Shown here: one piece after another, positions 26,234 through 39,744 of the stretch
How the letters are laid out: every line of letters begins with the position of its first letter
Numbering within the stretch: the first letter of the stretch is position 1
Assembly (NCBI RefSeq): GCF_022539315.1
Contig: NC_066315.1
Coordinates: 46,357,174 to 46,421,173, forward strand
DNA length: 64,000 nucleotides
Origin: Serinus canaria
Lineage: Eukaryota > Chordata > Aves > Passeriformes > Fringillidae
Reading direction: 5' to 3'
Program-made: the position numbers and the translations under genes
The notes under the pieces: model-generated
The model's database searches: none
What the model was told of the DNA's origin: nothing
What the model saw: only the letters and a program-made list of their open reading frames with translations

Positions 26234-27906
26234 ATTCATGCTGCAGCTGGGTGAGCCACGTTCTCCACAGGAACAAACTCTAAACTGGGTTTTGCCCCTC
26301 CTTCACACCCACTTTCACCAGGCAGAAGACTTTCCCACAAATAAAGGTAGTGGGGCTGATAGGCTTATTAAACCTTTCCTTAAGCAAACTCCTAAGAGAG
26401 ATTCAGGTCTTAGCAGAACCTTTTAGGACACAGACTGTAGTTGAGTTGGTAAGTTTGGCTCTGCTGCCCTTCAGCAGACTTAATGGGGCACCACGTTCCT
26501 GCAAAGGGAATCAAGATTCCACGGAGCACTTTAAAAGAGACATTGAACCACTTGCAATTCTGTGTCATGGCTGCTTTGTGCCACTCCAGAGCTACAGACC
26601 AGCCATAAAGTCAGCTTAACCTGCTGGTTAAATTGCATTTATGGTTGCTCTGCAGTGCTGGAGTGATGCAGAACAGCCAGCACTGCAGTGACCTGGCTTT
26701 TTACAGTAATTGTTTGTGTTGCTGCAGCTGCGCTTTAGGGCCTGATCCTCATTTGCTGATTTCACACTGTCTTGGTGAGAGGGAGTCCTCATTTACACTG
26801 ATAAGACTGAAGTGCCTTTATAGCTCCCATCAGATCAGGCAGTGACTTTGAAGTAAATAAACCTCTGATTTTAGACAAAGGGTTGAGTGTAATAAAAGCT
26901 GCGTGTTATTCTTCACAGGCACCTTGAATTAGGCCACAGGGAGCAAAGTAAAAAGACTGGAAAGCACAGCTTCTTTTTCTTGAGTTTTATGATTTACATT
27001 TTTCCAGCCCTTTGATTTTTTGGTCTCTAATTAAGTCATAAGATTGGGTGAGGTGGGTGCTTGCATGTACTAGATGGCCACCTGTGTCACCTAATGAACT
27101 GAGCTACTAATTATAGGCGGAGGTCACTTCAGAGGGCTGCTTTAAGCAAGGAATTTGAAATAGCAAAATTTTACTACAAGAAATGCCCCAAGTATTTGTT
27201 TTCTGCACCTATTTAATGGCAGGGATAACCAAAAGTGTTGACACCACTTGGGCAAGGTAGGCAATAAATGGAATATTTCTGCTGCCTGCTGTTGCACATC
27301 CTCTATTGACATTCCTTAATGTGGTCAATGTGCTCTTTGGCCCTGGGAAATCCCTGGCATAGCAAGATGACATTGTAATGTACAGTGATTCTGTCTGCTC
27401 ATGGTGTTTCATTGATTCTCAGCATTTTAGGGAGAAAGATGAATTACATTAATCATCTTGCCTGGTAGAGTACACAGTAGCCTCTTTCAAAGAACCTCCA
27501 GGCAAAACTGATTTTCCGCAGTGGCAGAATTTTGTTGTCTCTGAGGTTACTGCCTTTTTCTCTGCTGTTTGTCTTTCCGTCACAGTAAGAAGTGATTCCT
27601 AAGCTGTGCAGTTCGTGGGATAGCTCCTCAAGACCCTGAGGATATTTTAAAAAGCACATTATGTAGGTAGTTGTTCATTTAAGTAACATGGATTTCCTCA
27701 TGTGTGCAGCACATTTTCTGTAGGAGACTGGGCAGCAGTTATGAATTACTGTCTAAGTGGGGTTTAAACACCATTTACTTGGGCTCCTGGATTATTCAAA
27801 GACTGTTTTCTACTGTGCTCCTTCAAGAGAAGAAAGATGTATTGAATCACAATGACCTTTCCTGAAGCAAAAGAGCGGGCTGCTGGCCCCACACTTTATT
27901 TTCTGA

Positions 27907-28290
<384 letters not shown>

Positions 28291-30534
28291 TAATCCTTGC
28301 ACAGCAACTATCCTTTAGAAATACATCTTTATTTTTCATTGCTATGTTGTCAATTTTTTACGAGTTCTAATTTTATCAGAAATATTTTAGGTCAGCATCA
28401 ATCTGCAAGTAGTCACCAGTCCGTAAGAATTTCTTTAACTTCTTATGTGGTTGGACAGAATAGGAATAATACTTCTGAGTAATAAAGAGCAGGGTAATTA
28501 TCCATGGCTATTCCTATTTCTCCCCTGCAAAGGAAACAAACCAAGCAAATGTTATTCATTTTATTAAACATTTTCTGATTAAAACAATAATATTGTGGAC
28601 ATTTTTTATGAAAGCCAAATAAGCAACAATCTGAACATTATACATTTATTTATTGGCCAACATTGTATATTCCAAGCTGTTTAAAATGAGATAATGATCA
28701 CATAATTAAAAAAAAAAGTGTAAGCATGCGTGTATCTGCTATGTTTAACCACATGAAAAATATGCAAGTAGATGAAGTTGAAAGTAGTCCTTTTTTTTAA
28801 TATTGATACAGTAAGTAATATGCTCTAAACCAATAATTTTGCTGAGGGACTGTTTCCATAATCAACGAGGTGCAGAATGTCAAATTCAAACAGCTTTATT
28901 TTATTTTTCCTCTGTCATTTTTAATTCTCCATCAGTGGGATTGAGAGGGAGATAGGGTAGGATGAATTGTTGGGAAATAAAAGCATTTGTTGCCTTCCTG
29001 AATACAAATTCAGGAAAACAGATTACGCTGAAATTTAGATGGAAGAGGCATAATGGATATGTGTTTTTCCTGGAAGGTTGTAGAGGTGTGTTAGATACTG
29101 TGCTTATGATTTGCTTCTGTGCTGCAGCTTTGGAATAGGTTTGGCAAGCCCCAATTTGAGGATTTGTCTAGAAACATGACACTTAAAATAGAAAAGAAAT
29201 GAACTGGAAAAAAAAATTAAACCATTACTGAAACAATACAAATTTGAAACTACAGATTTTACATAAATTAAATGTAATTTATTTCTTTTGTCAAACCATG
29301 TTTAGTACCAGCTTTGTAGGAAAATGTTGCTAAGCGTTGGCTGGATTAGGATGGAGTTTGATTTTTCAGTTTCAAAATGGGATGTGTATTTTCTCAATGG
29401 CCTGAAAATTCTATATACATACATATGCATATGTGCATGCATGCAAGCAAAATGAAAAGAATGAATGTTTCAAAGCTGAGAAAACAATATTTTAATTCAA
29501 ACAGTATTTTAATTCACACTCCTTTTAACATTTTCTGTTTATCCTGTATTCGGGTGGGTACCTTCAGAACATTATTAATAGGCTTGAGCCTGGCATTTGT
29601 AGATTGATATACTTGACATCTCTAATGGGATAATTAATAGAAACTATTCAAAAACAGAATCAGAAGGCACATGGATACTTGAGATAGAAGAGGCATATGT
29701 TAGCTAGAGTCCTTTGAATGTATCAATGGACGGAGAGATCCCACTAATAGGCATCCAACAAGATCCCTCACTAGGAAACTGCTGAAGAAAGGAAGCAGCC
29801 CCGAGTTTTTAGAGGTACTCTTCTCATCAGCAAATAAGTAACTAGTGTGGGGTTGTTTTCATAGAAAATAAATGTTGCCAACATATCCTTGCAAAGTTCT
29901 CAATTTCCCAAAGTGCTCGGAAATGACCTAGAAAAGGGGTGAAGAGGGACAGGAAGTTTGCTGCTGGTGCCCTGATCTCTGTAGCATAGCAAAGCAAGAG
30001 GAGGGCCTGTGAGGAGCTGCAAAAGGTTCTCAGGGCACTGAACAACTGATGACAAAGCAGCAAAGGAAGTTAATGTGGATGGGAATAAATGGATGCCCAG
30101 AGGACAAAACAGTCCTAACTTTACAAATACAATACTGGGTTCTGAGTTGACATTAACTGAATGCCAATTATTCTAAGTGTTATAGAAGATACTTCTGTGG
30201 CACAATCAACTCAACCCTCAGCAGTTCTCCAGGGGGAAAATTGAACGCTGAGTTTGTTAGGAAAGGAGCAAGGTACAAACCAAAATGCCCTGTTTTCCCT
30301 CTGAGTCAGACAGGCTGCTTATTTCTGCCCTTCTGGAGGCTAAACTAGAGCTATGGACCTTGGTCTGTATTTTTCACACTTCCCAAGGTGTCTCATAGTA
30401 GCTGCTATAAAACAGAAGATTATTGACTAGAAGGGTTCTTGGTCTAATCTAAGATGGCAGGTTCTATGTGCTTAAAATGCAAGAAGAACATTAAATTTCA
30501 TAAATCAAAGGGAAAAAAAAAGCTCTCAAGGACT

Positions 30535-30600
30535 GAAATTTCAATAGATGTGAAATTTCACAGTAGACGTGAAATTTCACAGTAGATGAGAAATTTCTGA
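30535..30600. repeat. short tandem array of GAAATTTC units
   Basis: Four imperfect units of 17-19 bases each begin with the palindrome GAAATTTC, followed by A/T-G-AGTAGA-type spacers. The two central units are near identical. The array is limited to 66 bases in intron 3. Confidence 0.85.
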
Positions 30601-31220
30601 GTAAGTTTTTCTGCACTTTCTATAAGGCAAAGCAAAATATGCAGCCATTTAACCCCCTCAGCCTTGACACCACCCTCTGTCCCTGGGTTGTTCTGGTTCC
30701 AGGGGAAGAGGCTGATGGAACCACCTCTCCCCCAGGGAGGCTGCTTGCTCTCCCACCACTTGGAACACTGCTGAAGATCCTGCTCGGTTCTGTGCCGGGT
30801 CTAAAACGAGTGTCCCATGGGGGGTAACTGGGGAATGAAGGCTGCAAACACCAGTCTGGCAGTGCAGTGCTTCAGCTGCTCCCTTCGGTGTCCCTGCAGC
30901 TCCCCAGCACTCCCCACACAAAGCTCAGCTGCAGCAGGGACTTGGCCCTGCAGCACTTATTCTCAGTTACTATTTTGTCAAGCTGCCAGAGTGCCCATGG
31001 GGAATGCAAGCAGGAAAAGGGAAACAGGGATTTTTTTGCCTTTTTTTTTCACTAGTTGCGTTTCATCTAAACATGAACAAAATGTTACCAAGGAAAGACA
31101 TCAGAACCTGATGACTTTTTTCTTGGCTTTGTTCCCAAAGCCTGGGAGAGCTTAATCAAGCCTTACAGGCTCTCTTGCCAGCTCTCTTTGATAGCTTCAC
31201 ATCTTCCTACCTTGTGAAGA

Positions 31221-31256
31221 AATGAATGAATGAGTGAGTGAGTGAATGAATGAATG
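31221..31256 (+). repeat. (TGAA/TGAG)n tetranucleotide microsatellite
   Basis: Nine tetranucleotide units run TGAA, then TGAG, then TGAA, without interruption. Confidence 0.95.
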
Positions 31257-31410
31257 GCTGCTGTCATCCGAGTGCAACATCAGGAGGGCAACATTAGGAC
31301 CAAAGGGCATGTTCCAAAGCGGGCTTGTTTAGGAGGGAAACCACCACTCATGAGTCATTTGTGACATCTCTGCCAGTGCATTTTATTCTGTCATGAGGAG
31401 CACAAAGACA

Positions 31411-31482
31411 TTCCTTGCCCATTGCAGGGGGGTTGGACTAGATGACCTCTAAAGGTCTCTTGCAACCCAAGCTATTCTGATG
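31411..31482 (+). mobile_element. CR1 LINE, terminal 3' fragment
   Basis: About 70 bases match the end of avian CR1: a CCCATTGCAGGGGGGTTGGA block, CTAGATGACCTCTAAAGGTCTC, CAACCCAAGC and a diverged ATTCTGATG end. It is severely 5'-truncated and lies about 290 bases from a second CR1 in the opposite orientation. Confidence 0.85.
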
Positions 31483-31767
31483 GTACCTGCAGCAGTGCAC
31501 CCACCTGAACTCTCCTATTCAGAGCTTTGCATACAGAAGAAACTGAATTGTTGGTAGAGAACTTTTCCTGCAAATGGTTGTGTGCTGAGCATAAGTCCCT
31601 TTCTTCCACGTGAGTATTTGTATGCTACTAAGATAATTTATAGCACTTCTTTTTTTCATATTTTGTAATAAACAGAAAAAGTAAGGAGCAGATACTAGTA
31701 TAGCTTTTGCAATCAGAAAATTCACTGTGCTGGAAAGTAGCAAATGGAAAGGTTTGGCTTTGCCTTG

Positions 31768-32109
31768 TCACAGAATCACAGAATACCCTGAGTTGGAAAG
31801 ATCCCTCAAGGATCATCAAATTCTGACTCCAGGCCCTGCACAGGATAAGAATGTGCCTGAGAACATTGTCCAAATGCTTCTTGAACTCTGTCAGGCTTAG
31901 TACTGTGACCACTTCCCAGGGGAGCCTGTTCCAGTTCCCAACCACCCTCTGGGTGAAGAACCTTTCCCTAATATCCAGCCAGAACCTCCCCTGGAACAGC
32001 CTCATTCCCTCAGGTCCTGTCACTGGTCACCACAGGGAAGAGACCTGTGCCTGCCCCCCCTGCCCCTCTGCTTCCCTTTTTGAGGAAACTGTAGTCTGCA
32101 ATGAGGTCT
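31768..32109 (-). mobile_element. CR1 LINE fragment with ORF2 C-terminus
   Basis: On the + strand it starts TCACAGAATCACAGAATA, the complement of the CR1 3' end, so the element lies on the minus strand. Its minus-strand reading includes FFTQRVVGNWNRLPWEVV and LTEFKKHLDNVL, the conserved C-terminus of the CR1 reverse-transcriptase ORF2. The frame persists to about 32023, but the copy is 5'-truncated and cannot be active. The distal end (TGCAATGAGGTCT on +) also fits the CR1 consensus. Confidence 0.95.
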
Positions 32110-32856
32110 AAGATTTAAATTGGAGGATTTAAGATTCAAATCTTCTAGACTAGCCATTTGTTCTAACACTGTTCTTGACTTTTGGACCATAGGACCTCAA
32201 TTGTAAAGTCAGTGGGGCAAAGCTCACTTTTGCTGTGTGTTTGTGAAAAGCCTGGAACAGAGAAATGTGGTCCCATGATTATGGCTCCCTGCTGCAAGGA
32301 GAATGCAGGTGACTCAGTCTAATGGGAAAAGTTTTCAGTAAGATTATTCTTTTGACAGATATTTTCTGTAGTTTTTGAAACATACCACGTACCTCTGGCA
32401 TGCTATTCATTTAAAAAATACTAAAAACTTAAGCCCTCTTATTACTTTTGCATAGGATAAATAGGTCACTTTTCCTCTCTCATTTTACTTGATATATTTA
32501 ATGAAAACCTATGATATCACTGAGATTATAGAAATAGATTTGGCAGCATTATCTTATTTAGTTGGATGGACATCTGTCACTTACATATAGAGCTCTCTAC
32601 ACATTGACTAGTAAGTTATTTGCACTCTGAAGAAGTGGTATTATTGGCTCAGGACTGCATAAAGTTTGCATTTCTAAAATTGTGTGCCATATTCTTGTCT
32701 CTTATCTTAAGAATCTTAATCTTCTATGGATGTTCAAAGAAAAAGTTGGTGGGAATTCTTTTACAACAAAGAAAAATGTTCAGAATTTTCTTTCACTTCT
32801 CATATGCAATTTTGCATTTTCTGTCCTTGCTAACTTTTGAGAATTATTGGGAGGGC

Positions 32857-32872
32857 TTTTTTTTTTTTTTGG

Positions 32873-32913
<41 letters not shown>
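32857..32913 (+). repeat. long T-tract
   Basis: Fourteen T, four G, then about 39 T, followed by G/T-rich sequence. No attached retroelement body was recognised on either side. The exact length is likely to be unreliable in assembly. Confidence 0.95.
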
Positions 32914-32914
<1 letters not shown>

Positions 32915-35900
32915 TGGTTGGTTTTTTGGTTTTCCCTTTAATAACTAATTATTGATCTTAGAAATTCTTGTGCTATGCTCCATTGATATGGAATCTATCA
33001 GAGAATGGAATCCCATCCCAGGCAACAACAGTGCTAGGTCTACTAAATATTGAATATCCAAAGGTATCATAGTTAATTGTGCATTTCTTGGAAAGGATAT
33101 CAAATACTATGGTTGAGGATTGCAGCCAATTTCAACTATTAGGGCTGGCTTGCAAAGGAAGTTAGAGGGAGGCTGTGAGATTATCAGTGTTCTGGCTGCT
33201 CTACTGACACCCTGCAGGATCCATATGTACCTCTGTACTTTGTGGGCCTCTGGACACCCCTAGTGTGAGGTACCCAACACCATTTTGGTGTTCTGCTGCA
33301 AGACTGACTGGGGGGACATTTTTGTGGGGCACTACAACCTGCAGCCCATCCTTGCACACTTTCAGGCAAGCTGTCAGAGGCAAGGGATAATACATGGATG
33401 GAGGGGGATGGGATGTGAAGATAATAAGTATATTTTCCTAAAGAAATTTCCTTCACCTTTACCTGAATAATCTAGACCTGGCTTCTGTCAGGGACTGGCT
33501 ATAAGAGATGGTTTGAGAACATAATCAAGCCTTAACTTTTCTTTTGGCCCTTTTCAGTGCTTCTGAGTCCCTTGGTAGAGTGTTCCAGCTCTAAACCAGA
33601 GGGTCTGTTTCTTGAGGCTGGAAGTACAGGTTCATCTCAGTGTTCATTCAAATGTTAGCTTTGTATTTGAAGAAAAGGCAGAGGTTTTGAAGCTGTGACA
33701 AGTAGCCACCATTGGGACAGTACCGTTCAGTATCATCACAATGCCACCTTTGCTTCTGGTTATCCTAAGAAAAGGTCTGCATCTCTCCACCCTTTCTTTG
33801 ATTTGACTCTTCTCACAAAGGTCTTAGCAGATGCATTTGACATCTCTTGAATGTCTGGTGCATACTGTTGTGTTCAGTAGCACCTCAAATTTCAGATACT
33901 CTTATTTACCTTGGTGAATATAAATTTCCATTTGTGTAAGAAAATTTCAATGAACAGTCTTGTTGTCTTGTCATAAAGAGTTTTTCAGTCAAACATCATT
34001 AACCCAGATTTTCACATTGATGGTTTTATATGTAATGATTTTCTGGAACAAAATGATAAACATCTTAGGACATGTAGTACAGGAATAAGAATTTTTTTAC
34101 TATTTAATTTTGAAGGTGGAAGCTGTACAGATCTTGCATGATTTTGCTGGTGTGGGAAAACTGGGTACAAGAGCAAGTAATTCTGTCACTGAGCAACATC
34201 ATTCATGACAGCCCTCATAACCATGAGAGTTGAAAGCTCTCCAGCTTCCAGTCTTGGCAAACACATCGAGTATCAGCTCAAGATTCAATGGCAGCTCTAA
34301 CTGCATGCCATTTTGAATTGCAAGGTTCTTAGGAACCCTGCAGCATAATTTTTTTCACCCTCAACATTGAACACAAGACATTTGGGAAGGTAAAATTCAG
34401 TTCCAGTTCCAGTGGTGTGCAAGGGGCAAAAACAGCACTGGGAGGAGTTGATGACTTTGTTTCTGCTGTTATTTGCTCAGTGAATATGGGCTGCTTTGCA
34501 TCCTTTGTGTGTGAACTGTGCACAGCTCACCCCCATGGCCTCCTCACTCTGCTGTGTTGGGCAGCCTTCAAATGGCCCCTGTGCATCCCTTGGGTATTGT
34601 AATTGCCAGGGCTCGGCTGCAAATAGGTTTGCTTGTACTTGGTTACAGAGGAAAGAGTTGGATTTTCACTCTTTAGAGCTAGGCTTGATAATCATGGGAG
34701 GTTTTGTATACATTTTCATGCTTCTGTGTTGACAAATGAAGACCAGGGTGACTCAACAGGAAGTTTAATTTTCTGGTAGTTGTCAATGGCTCTACCATCA
34801 CTGCGACATGTGAAAATATATTTCATAATAGGTATATGTGTGATTCACAGTTCTTTTAGTTTGGCTAACTGATTTCATGCCAGAGAAATACTGCAGAATG
34901 TGCAAGTTATTGGTGTGGTTTTTTTGTTTAGGGTTTTGGGGTTGGCTCTTTTTTTTGGCTAGAACTGGTATTTAGTGTTAGCATGCCTGGATACCTCCCT
35001 GAGGATTAATTTATCAAACACTAAATAAAACATGTCTTCTGACTCTTTTCTTTTTCCTAATGTTTATTTTCCATGCCAATAGAGAGGTTGCATTTTTAAA
35101 CAGAAAGTGGAGGGAAAGCAAAAAAAAAGACTTAATAGGAGAAGAAAGATGCTGAAGAAATGAGGGATGAGGAGCCAGTCTATTGTGCACCAATCTATCA
35201 CTTTCTCTTGGGAGAATAAGGAAATGACTTGTCTATAAAATTCTCATTAGACTAAAATAAGCACAAGTTTCTTCTGGAATCTAATTAGGCAATGTCAAAT
35301 TGAGTAATAAAGGCTTGTTTTTTAATGAACTCCTGAGGACACTGGCAGAGCTTTAGCACTACTAAACTGTCTCTTACAGGCAATTTCCCTATCTTCATGG
35401 AACTGTTATATGGGTGGGTATCTGGGGAAGAAGAAAAAAGGGTCATTTATCAGAGTTCTACAATTTAGAAAGACAAATGTCTTCCTGATCATCAGCTTGT
35501 CCACATGCCAACAGAAAAATCTGCTATAATTTGCCTCTTTTGTTATTCTAGTCCAATTCTCTGTGAGGATGCTTGTTTTAGAATGAAGTTGTTTTTTCAA
35601 ATTAAATTGGCCAGCGGTTGGTTTATCATATTTGAAACAAAGGTGCCTAAGTATGGCACACACAATATTAAAACAAACTAGTTAAATAATTATATCAGAA
35701 GTTATTTGACTATTTTAGCATCATTCTTTATTTTGTTCCAGAAGATCTAAATCTGGAGGATCATTTAGCCTTTAAGAGGTGACTAGAAGGTAATTAGCAT
35801 TAGTTTCCACTGCATATGCAACAACTGACCAACTTCAAAGTATTTAGTGGTTTGGTTAGATTCAGATAAGCAACGTTGGGCTTGCGTGTTTATCCAGGAC

Positions 35901-38256
35901 TTATCTGAACTATTTGGGTTGAAGGAGGTAATGGCAACAAAACCTACAACTAACTGAAAGTTAATATTTTACATTAATAAAACACCAGCTATTTTTAAAG
36001 AAAGGAGCAGGAAAGACTGAAAAATTAGGACACACTCCTTGACTGATATGAATCACTTCAGCATTTTTAAAATTGATGTAGACCACTAATATTTAACTTC
36101 CTTCCATATGTGGAATCCTAAAGGTTTTCCTTACAGGGTATATAAGTCAGGATCAAGTTTACTTATTAATGTAAAATCTTTTGCATACATTTAGAGTGTT
36201 CTCAGGTGTTTTGGGTTCCCTTCTTGAAAACTTCCTCGTAACCCTTTTAAAATTTTATTTTGAGTAAGTATTCAGGCAGAAGTAAGTAGGTAGCATTTAA
36301 GTGATAGTCCTAAGCTCTGATCTTTCCTGATTTATTATTTTCTCTTGCTCTTCCTTTGAATGCTGGATGGAGAAAGTAAGTTAATGTACTAATATTTCCA
36401 AAAGGCTTTTTTTGGGGAAAAAAAAGCTTTAAAAAGTTTTTAGGAACTTCAAGTATCTTCCTCATACTCTGTTGAGGAAACTGACATCAGGGACTTTGCT
36501 GAAGCCTTTGAAAACAAAGTACTCAGTGACTTCTAGTTTCTAGGCCAAATATGGTGGACCTTTAACCATGGATGAGCTAGAATGGCTTGACTGAATTGGC
36601 ACATGGAATGCAGCAGGCTTCCCTCAGGTGAATTTAGGTGAGGCCCAGAAATATCCATGCTATGAGTAGAGGGACTAGGAAAGTCCAGCTGTATGTTTGC
36701 AGGTGTCAGCAGAGAGATTTGTACATTGAAAGTGAGGTTCAGAAAAACTAGCTGGTATGTGGGCTTTGTTTCTTTTTCCTTTTGAAGTGTGAGTAGTGGG
36801 TGTAGCTCTGGGGTGTCCAAAGGGCAGAGTGTCAGGGCACACCTGCGGCCAGAGACAGGTTAAAGCATCGCCCAGAGATTGTAAAACACTTTCTTGCCCT
36901 TTTCAGTTTTGCTTGACTTTCAACCTTCCCCCATCTCTCCCCAAGGGTGCTTTTTATACTGGCTAATTCTCCCCTTCCTTCATGCTGCTCCTTCTGCTGA
37001 GCATCTGCTGAAATCCAGCTCCCACCACACCTCACACTGGTGTTGGATGGGAGCTGCTCTGTCTCCCTCATTCAACCTGCTGCCCCACACCAAAGAGAGC
37101 AGTCTTAGTACCTCCAGTGCTTCTGCAATCTTTTCCATTCTGGTTCCCATTTTTTAACTCCCCTTTAGGTGCCTGCAGACTGTCCTTACCATGGTTGCTT
37201 CTGGTGTGCCATGCCCTTGCTGCTTTCCATGGGGACAATGCTGCAGGGCAGAGGGTTTTGTAGCACAGCTTGGATATGCACTTCAAGCAAGAGCAGTGCT
37301 GACTATATGAGTCCTCCACCTTCATGCTTTGTCAACCAGACTAATCCTTGAGCTGAAAATTTCAGTTTAATATACACATCTGTACATGCAGATTAGCCCA
37401 GGGTCATTAGCTTTCTTTTAGAAGAAACATTTTACATTAAAGAACATAATTGCTGAGCAAATATGTAAGGTATTTTGCAGTTGCTATTTTCCAGCCTAGC
37501 CCTTGATTCTTGATTCTGGTAAAATATACACACAGAAATTTAGCAACGCAGCTCATTCCATGCTGAGTGTCCTGCACACTTGTAAACTGTTTCTCAGACT
37601 GGCACCAGCTTGACCTGGGCTTCAGCAGCTTGGGGATGTTGAACCCATTGAATAGGCTTTGCAGTCATCAGGGTTTTCAGTGAGCAGTAAGTGAGACTGT
37701 GCTGCAAGATTAATTCAGTGGTTTTCAGAATGGAATTTCAAAATGCATAAGAGGAGTTACAGGGCTGCACACTCTTCTCTTGATGTGTTGTCCTGCATGT
37801 ATGAGAGTTCAGAGGACTGTATTTAATGCATAAAATCTGAATATTTCTTTATTATTCAAAATAATTTCATAGGGGCTTTTCTACTTAAGAATAAGAGACT
37901 CAGATATATACTTTGTACCTTTCAATGTTTGTCAAAAATGAAATTATCAGAGCCAACTTTGAGACTATTGATCATCTCTTTTCAAGATATACCTCTTTCA
38001 GCTTAGGTAAGTGAAATGGCCACAGTAGCATCTACAATTTTCTCCTGTGTTGCTCTGTATTTATCCTGGAAAAAGAATTTCTGATTACTGCAAGTAATGA
38101 AGTACAAGTCTTCTGTTGTTTAGGAACTGAAATGAAGGCAGTTAACATATTTGCAAATGATCATTAAATATCATGATTCCTTTAAATTTTGTGTTGAATT
38201 CAAAATTATTTTAAGGAGATTTTACGGTCCTGAATACCTCAGAGCTGTGACTCTTG

Positions 38257-38278
38257 TTTTTTTTTTTTTTTTTTTTTT
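38257..38278 (+). repeat. T22 homopolymer
   Basis: A run of 22 T ends in ACAG in intron 3, which resembles a 3' splice site. No exon-like sequence with BMPER similarity follows. Confidence 0.95.
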
Positions 38279-39661
38279 ACAGTGGGCTCAAAGATTTATT
38301 GGTGTAGGGCTGATAAATGGCCTTTATTTTCAGAAGGACATAACACTTATTCCAAAGCAGGACAGTGCACCCTACACAGCAGAGAAAGACTTAGATTAGT
38401 TGCTGAGGTAGGGTGTGGAAAGAGAACGGTGCCGTGGGCATTGTCTGACTGATTGTAGCTCTGTGATTCTGTAGCTCCATGTACACGTCTGTGTTTCAAA
38501 GTCTTTGGCAAGACTCCTGTTGGTTTCTTGGGCTCTTTGATCGAGCTAATTTTGAATAAAATATACTAGGGAAAAAACCCTAAAAGCAATAAATGGAAAA
38601 TGGGCATTTTTCCCACAGAAAATGGGGTATGTGTTATTTCCAAAATTTTTCTCAGAACCACTCGAGGTCTCCAAAGAAGACCTATTTTTTAGCTGAAACT
38701 ATTTTGCATTAATAAACTAACTCTTTTTAAACAAATATTATATTTCCACTTAATAAGTATTTTCTGATCTTGCTTCCCTGGTGAGTTATTTTATTATTTT
38801 CTTTATGTTCTTTTTTGGTTTTCTTTTTTTGCAAAATGCCAGAAAATGCCGAAAGAGAAAACCAAAAAGGAAGGAAGGGAAACTAGTAAGAACATGCAAT
38901 CAAAAATGTGAAAAGTAATATTTGTTTTGGTGTTTGCTTTTTTCCAAATGGCTCCATGAAAATTCATTTTGCACAACACTAATCCAGTGCATGGGCAAAC
39001 AAACCTGTTTTCTGTTAACAAAGTTGTCATATAGCACACAAAGATGAATAAAGACAAACTCTATGAGAGTCCAAAAATGTCTCCCCATGAGATTCACCAC
39101 TCACACATGAGAACTTGATGGCTTTCGGCTCATGTGGATGTGATCCCTCCTGTCATGAATATGAAAAGGCAGTAAGGAGAGGTAGCTCTGCCAGTGTCAG
39201 CTCATCCCTGCTGAGCTGTGCTTGCTGAAGAGCTCTCCCGAGGGCTTTGGTTAAGGGATGAACACAGCATGGCCCAGCTACATGATGCACGCTTCCAGCT
39301 CTTCTTTTACCCTCTTTCCTCCCTGTCTCCATTCCAGTGCTTGAGTAACCCAGTAGCTCCTGAATGGACTGCAAAGAACTGACATCCATTTTTAAGTGAA
39401 TTGTCACTGAATTTGGTTTCTCTTGACCAGTCAGAGTTAGTAAGGAGTTTGGCCAGTTGGCCATCAGCAGCAGGTGTCTAGGGCAGTGCTGCCAGTCCTC
39501 CCAGGACATGATCCTTCTCTTCATCCCAGCTCTTGGCTCTACCTGTTCTGTTAACCCAGGGGAGAGGGAGGGTTGCATTTAGGATGCTACCCTGTGATCC
39601 TCAGCAGCCTACCACAGGATTTTGTTCAGCTGAACTGATGGGCTTCTCTCTCATCCTCTAG

Positions 39662-39744
39662 ATTGCAGTTTTGAAGGAAATACATACAACAGCTCCATGA
39701 AATGGCACCTCCCCAGCAATCCCTGTGTTACATACCAGTGCCAG
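39662..39744 (+). CDS. BMPER: BMPER coding exon 4 (first half of VWC2)
   Basis: The 83-nt exon completes Asp101 and encodes residues 102-128, from [16 protein letters not shown] to TYQCQ. It carries VWC2 cysteines 102, 122 and 127 and an N-glycosylation sequon NSS at 110, which I recall as conserved in vertebrate BMPER. VWC2 here lacks the usual middle Cys of the CxxCxC signature (NPCVTYQC), as it does in the family. The split codon gives Asp where I recall Gly in mammals. The acceptor is CTCTAG and the donor GTAAGG, phase 1 in and phase 0 out. A second AG seven bases downstream (ATTGCAG) would shift the frame. Confidence 0.96.

Noticed and set aside
31628..32023. Minus-strand 131-codon protein as a host gene
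   Set aside because: Its first part is the C-terminus of CR1 ORF2 and the rest is unrelated flanking DNA.
38279..38400. Extra BMPER exon after the T22-ACAG acceptor-like site
   Set aside because: The following sequence has no VWC cysteine pattern, and exons 3 and 4 already join in phase without it.
39153..39578. 141-codon minus-strand frame just upstream of exon 4
   Set aside because: No family resemblance, no splice or promoter context, and length within chance expectation for a 64-kb window.
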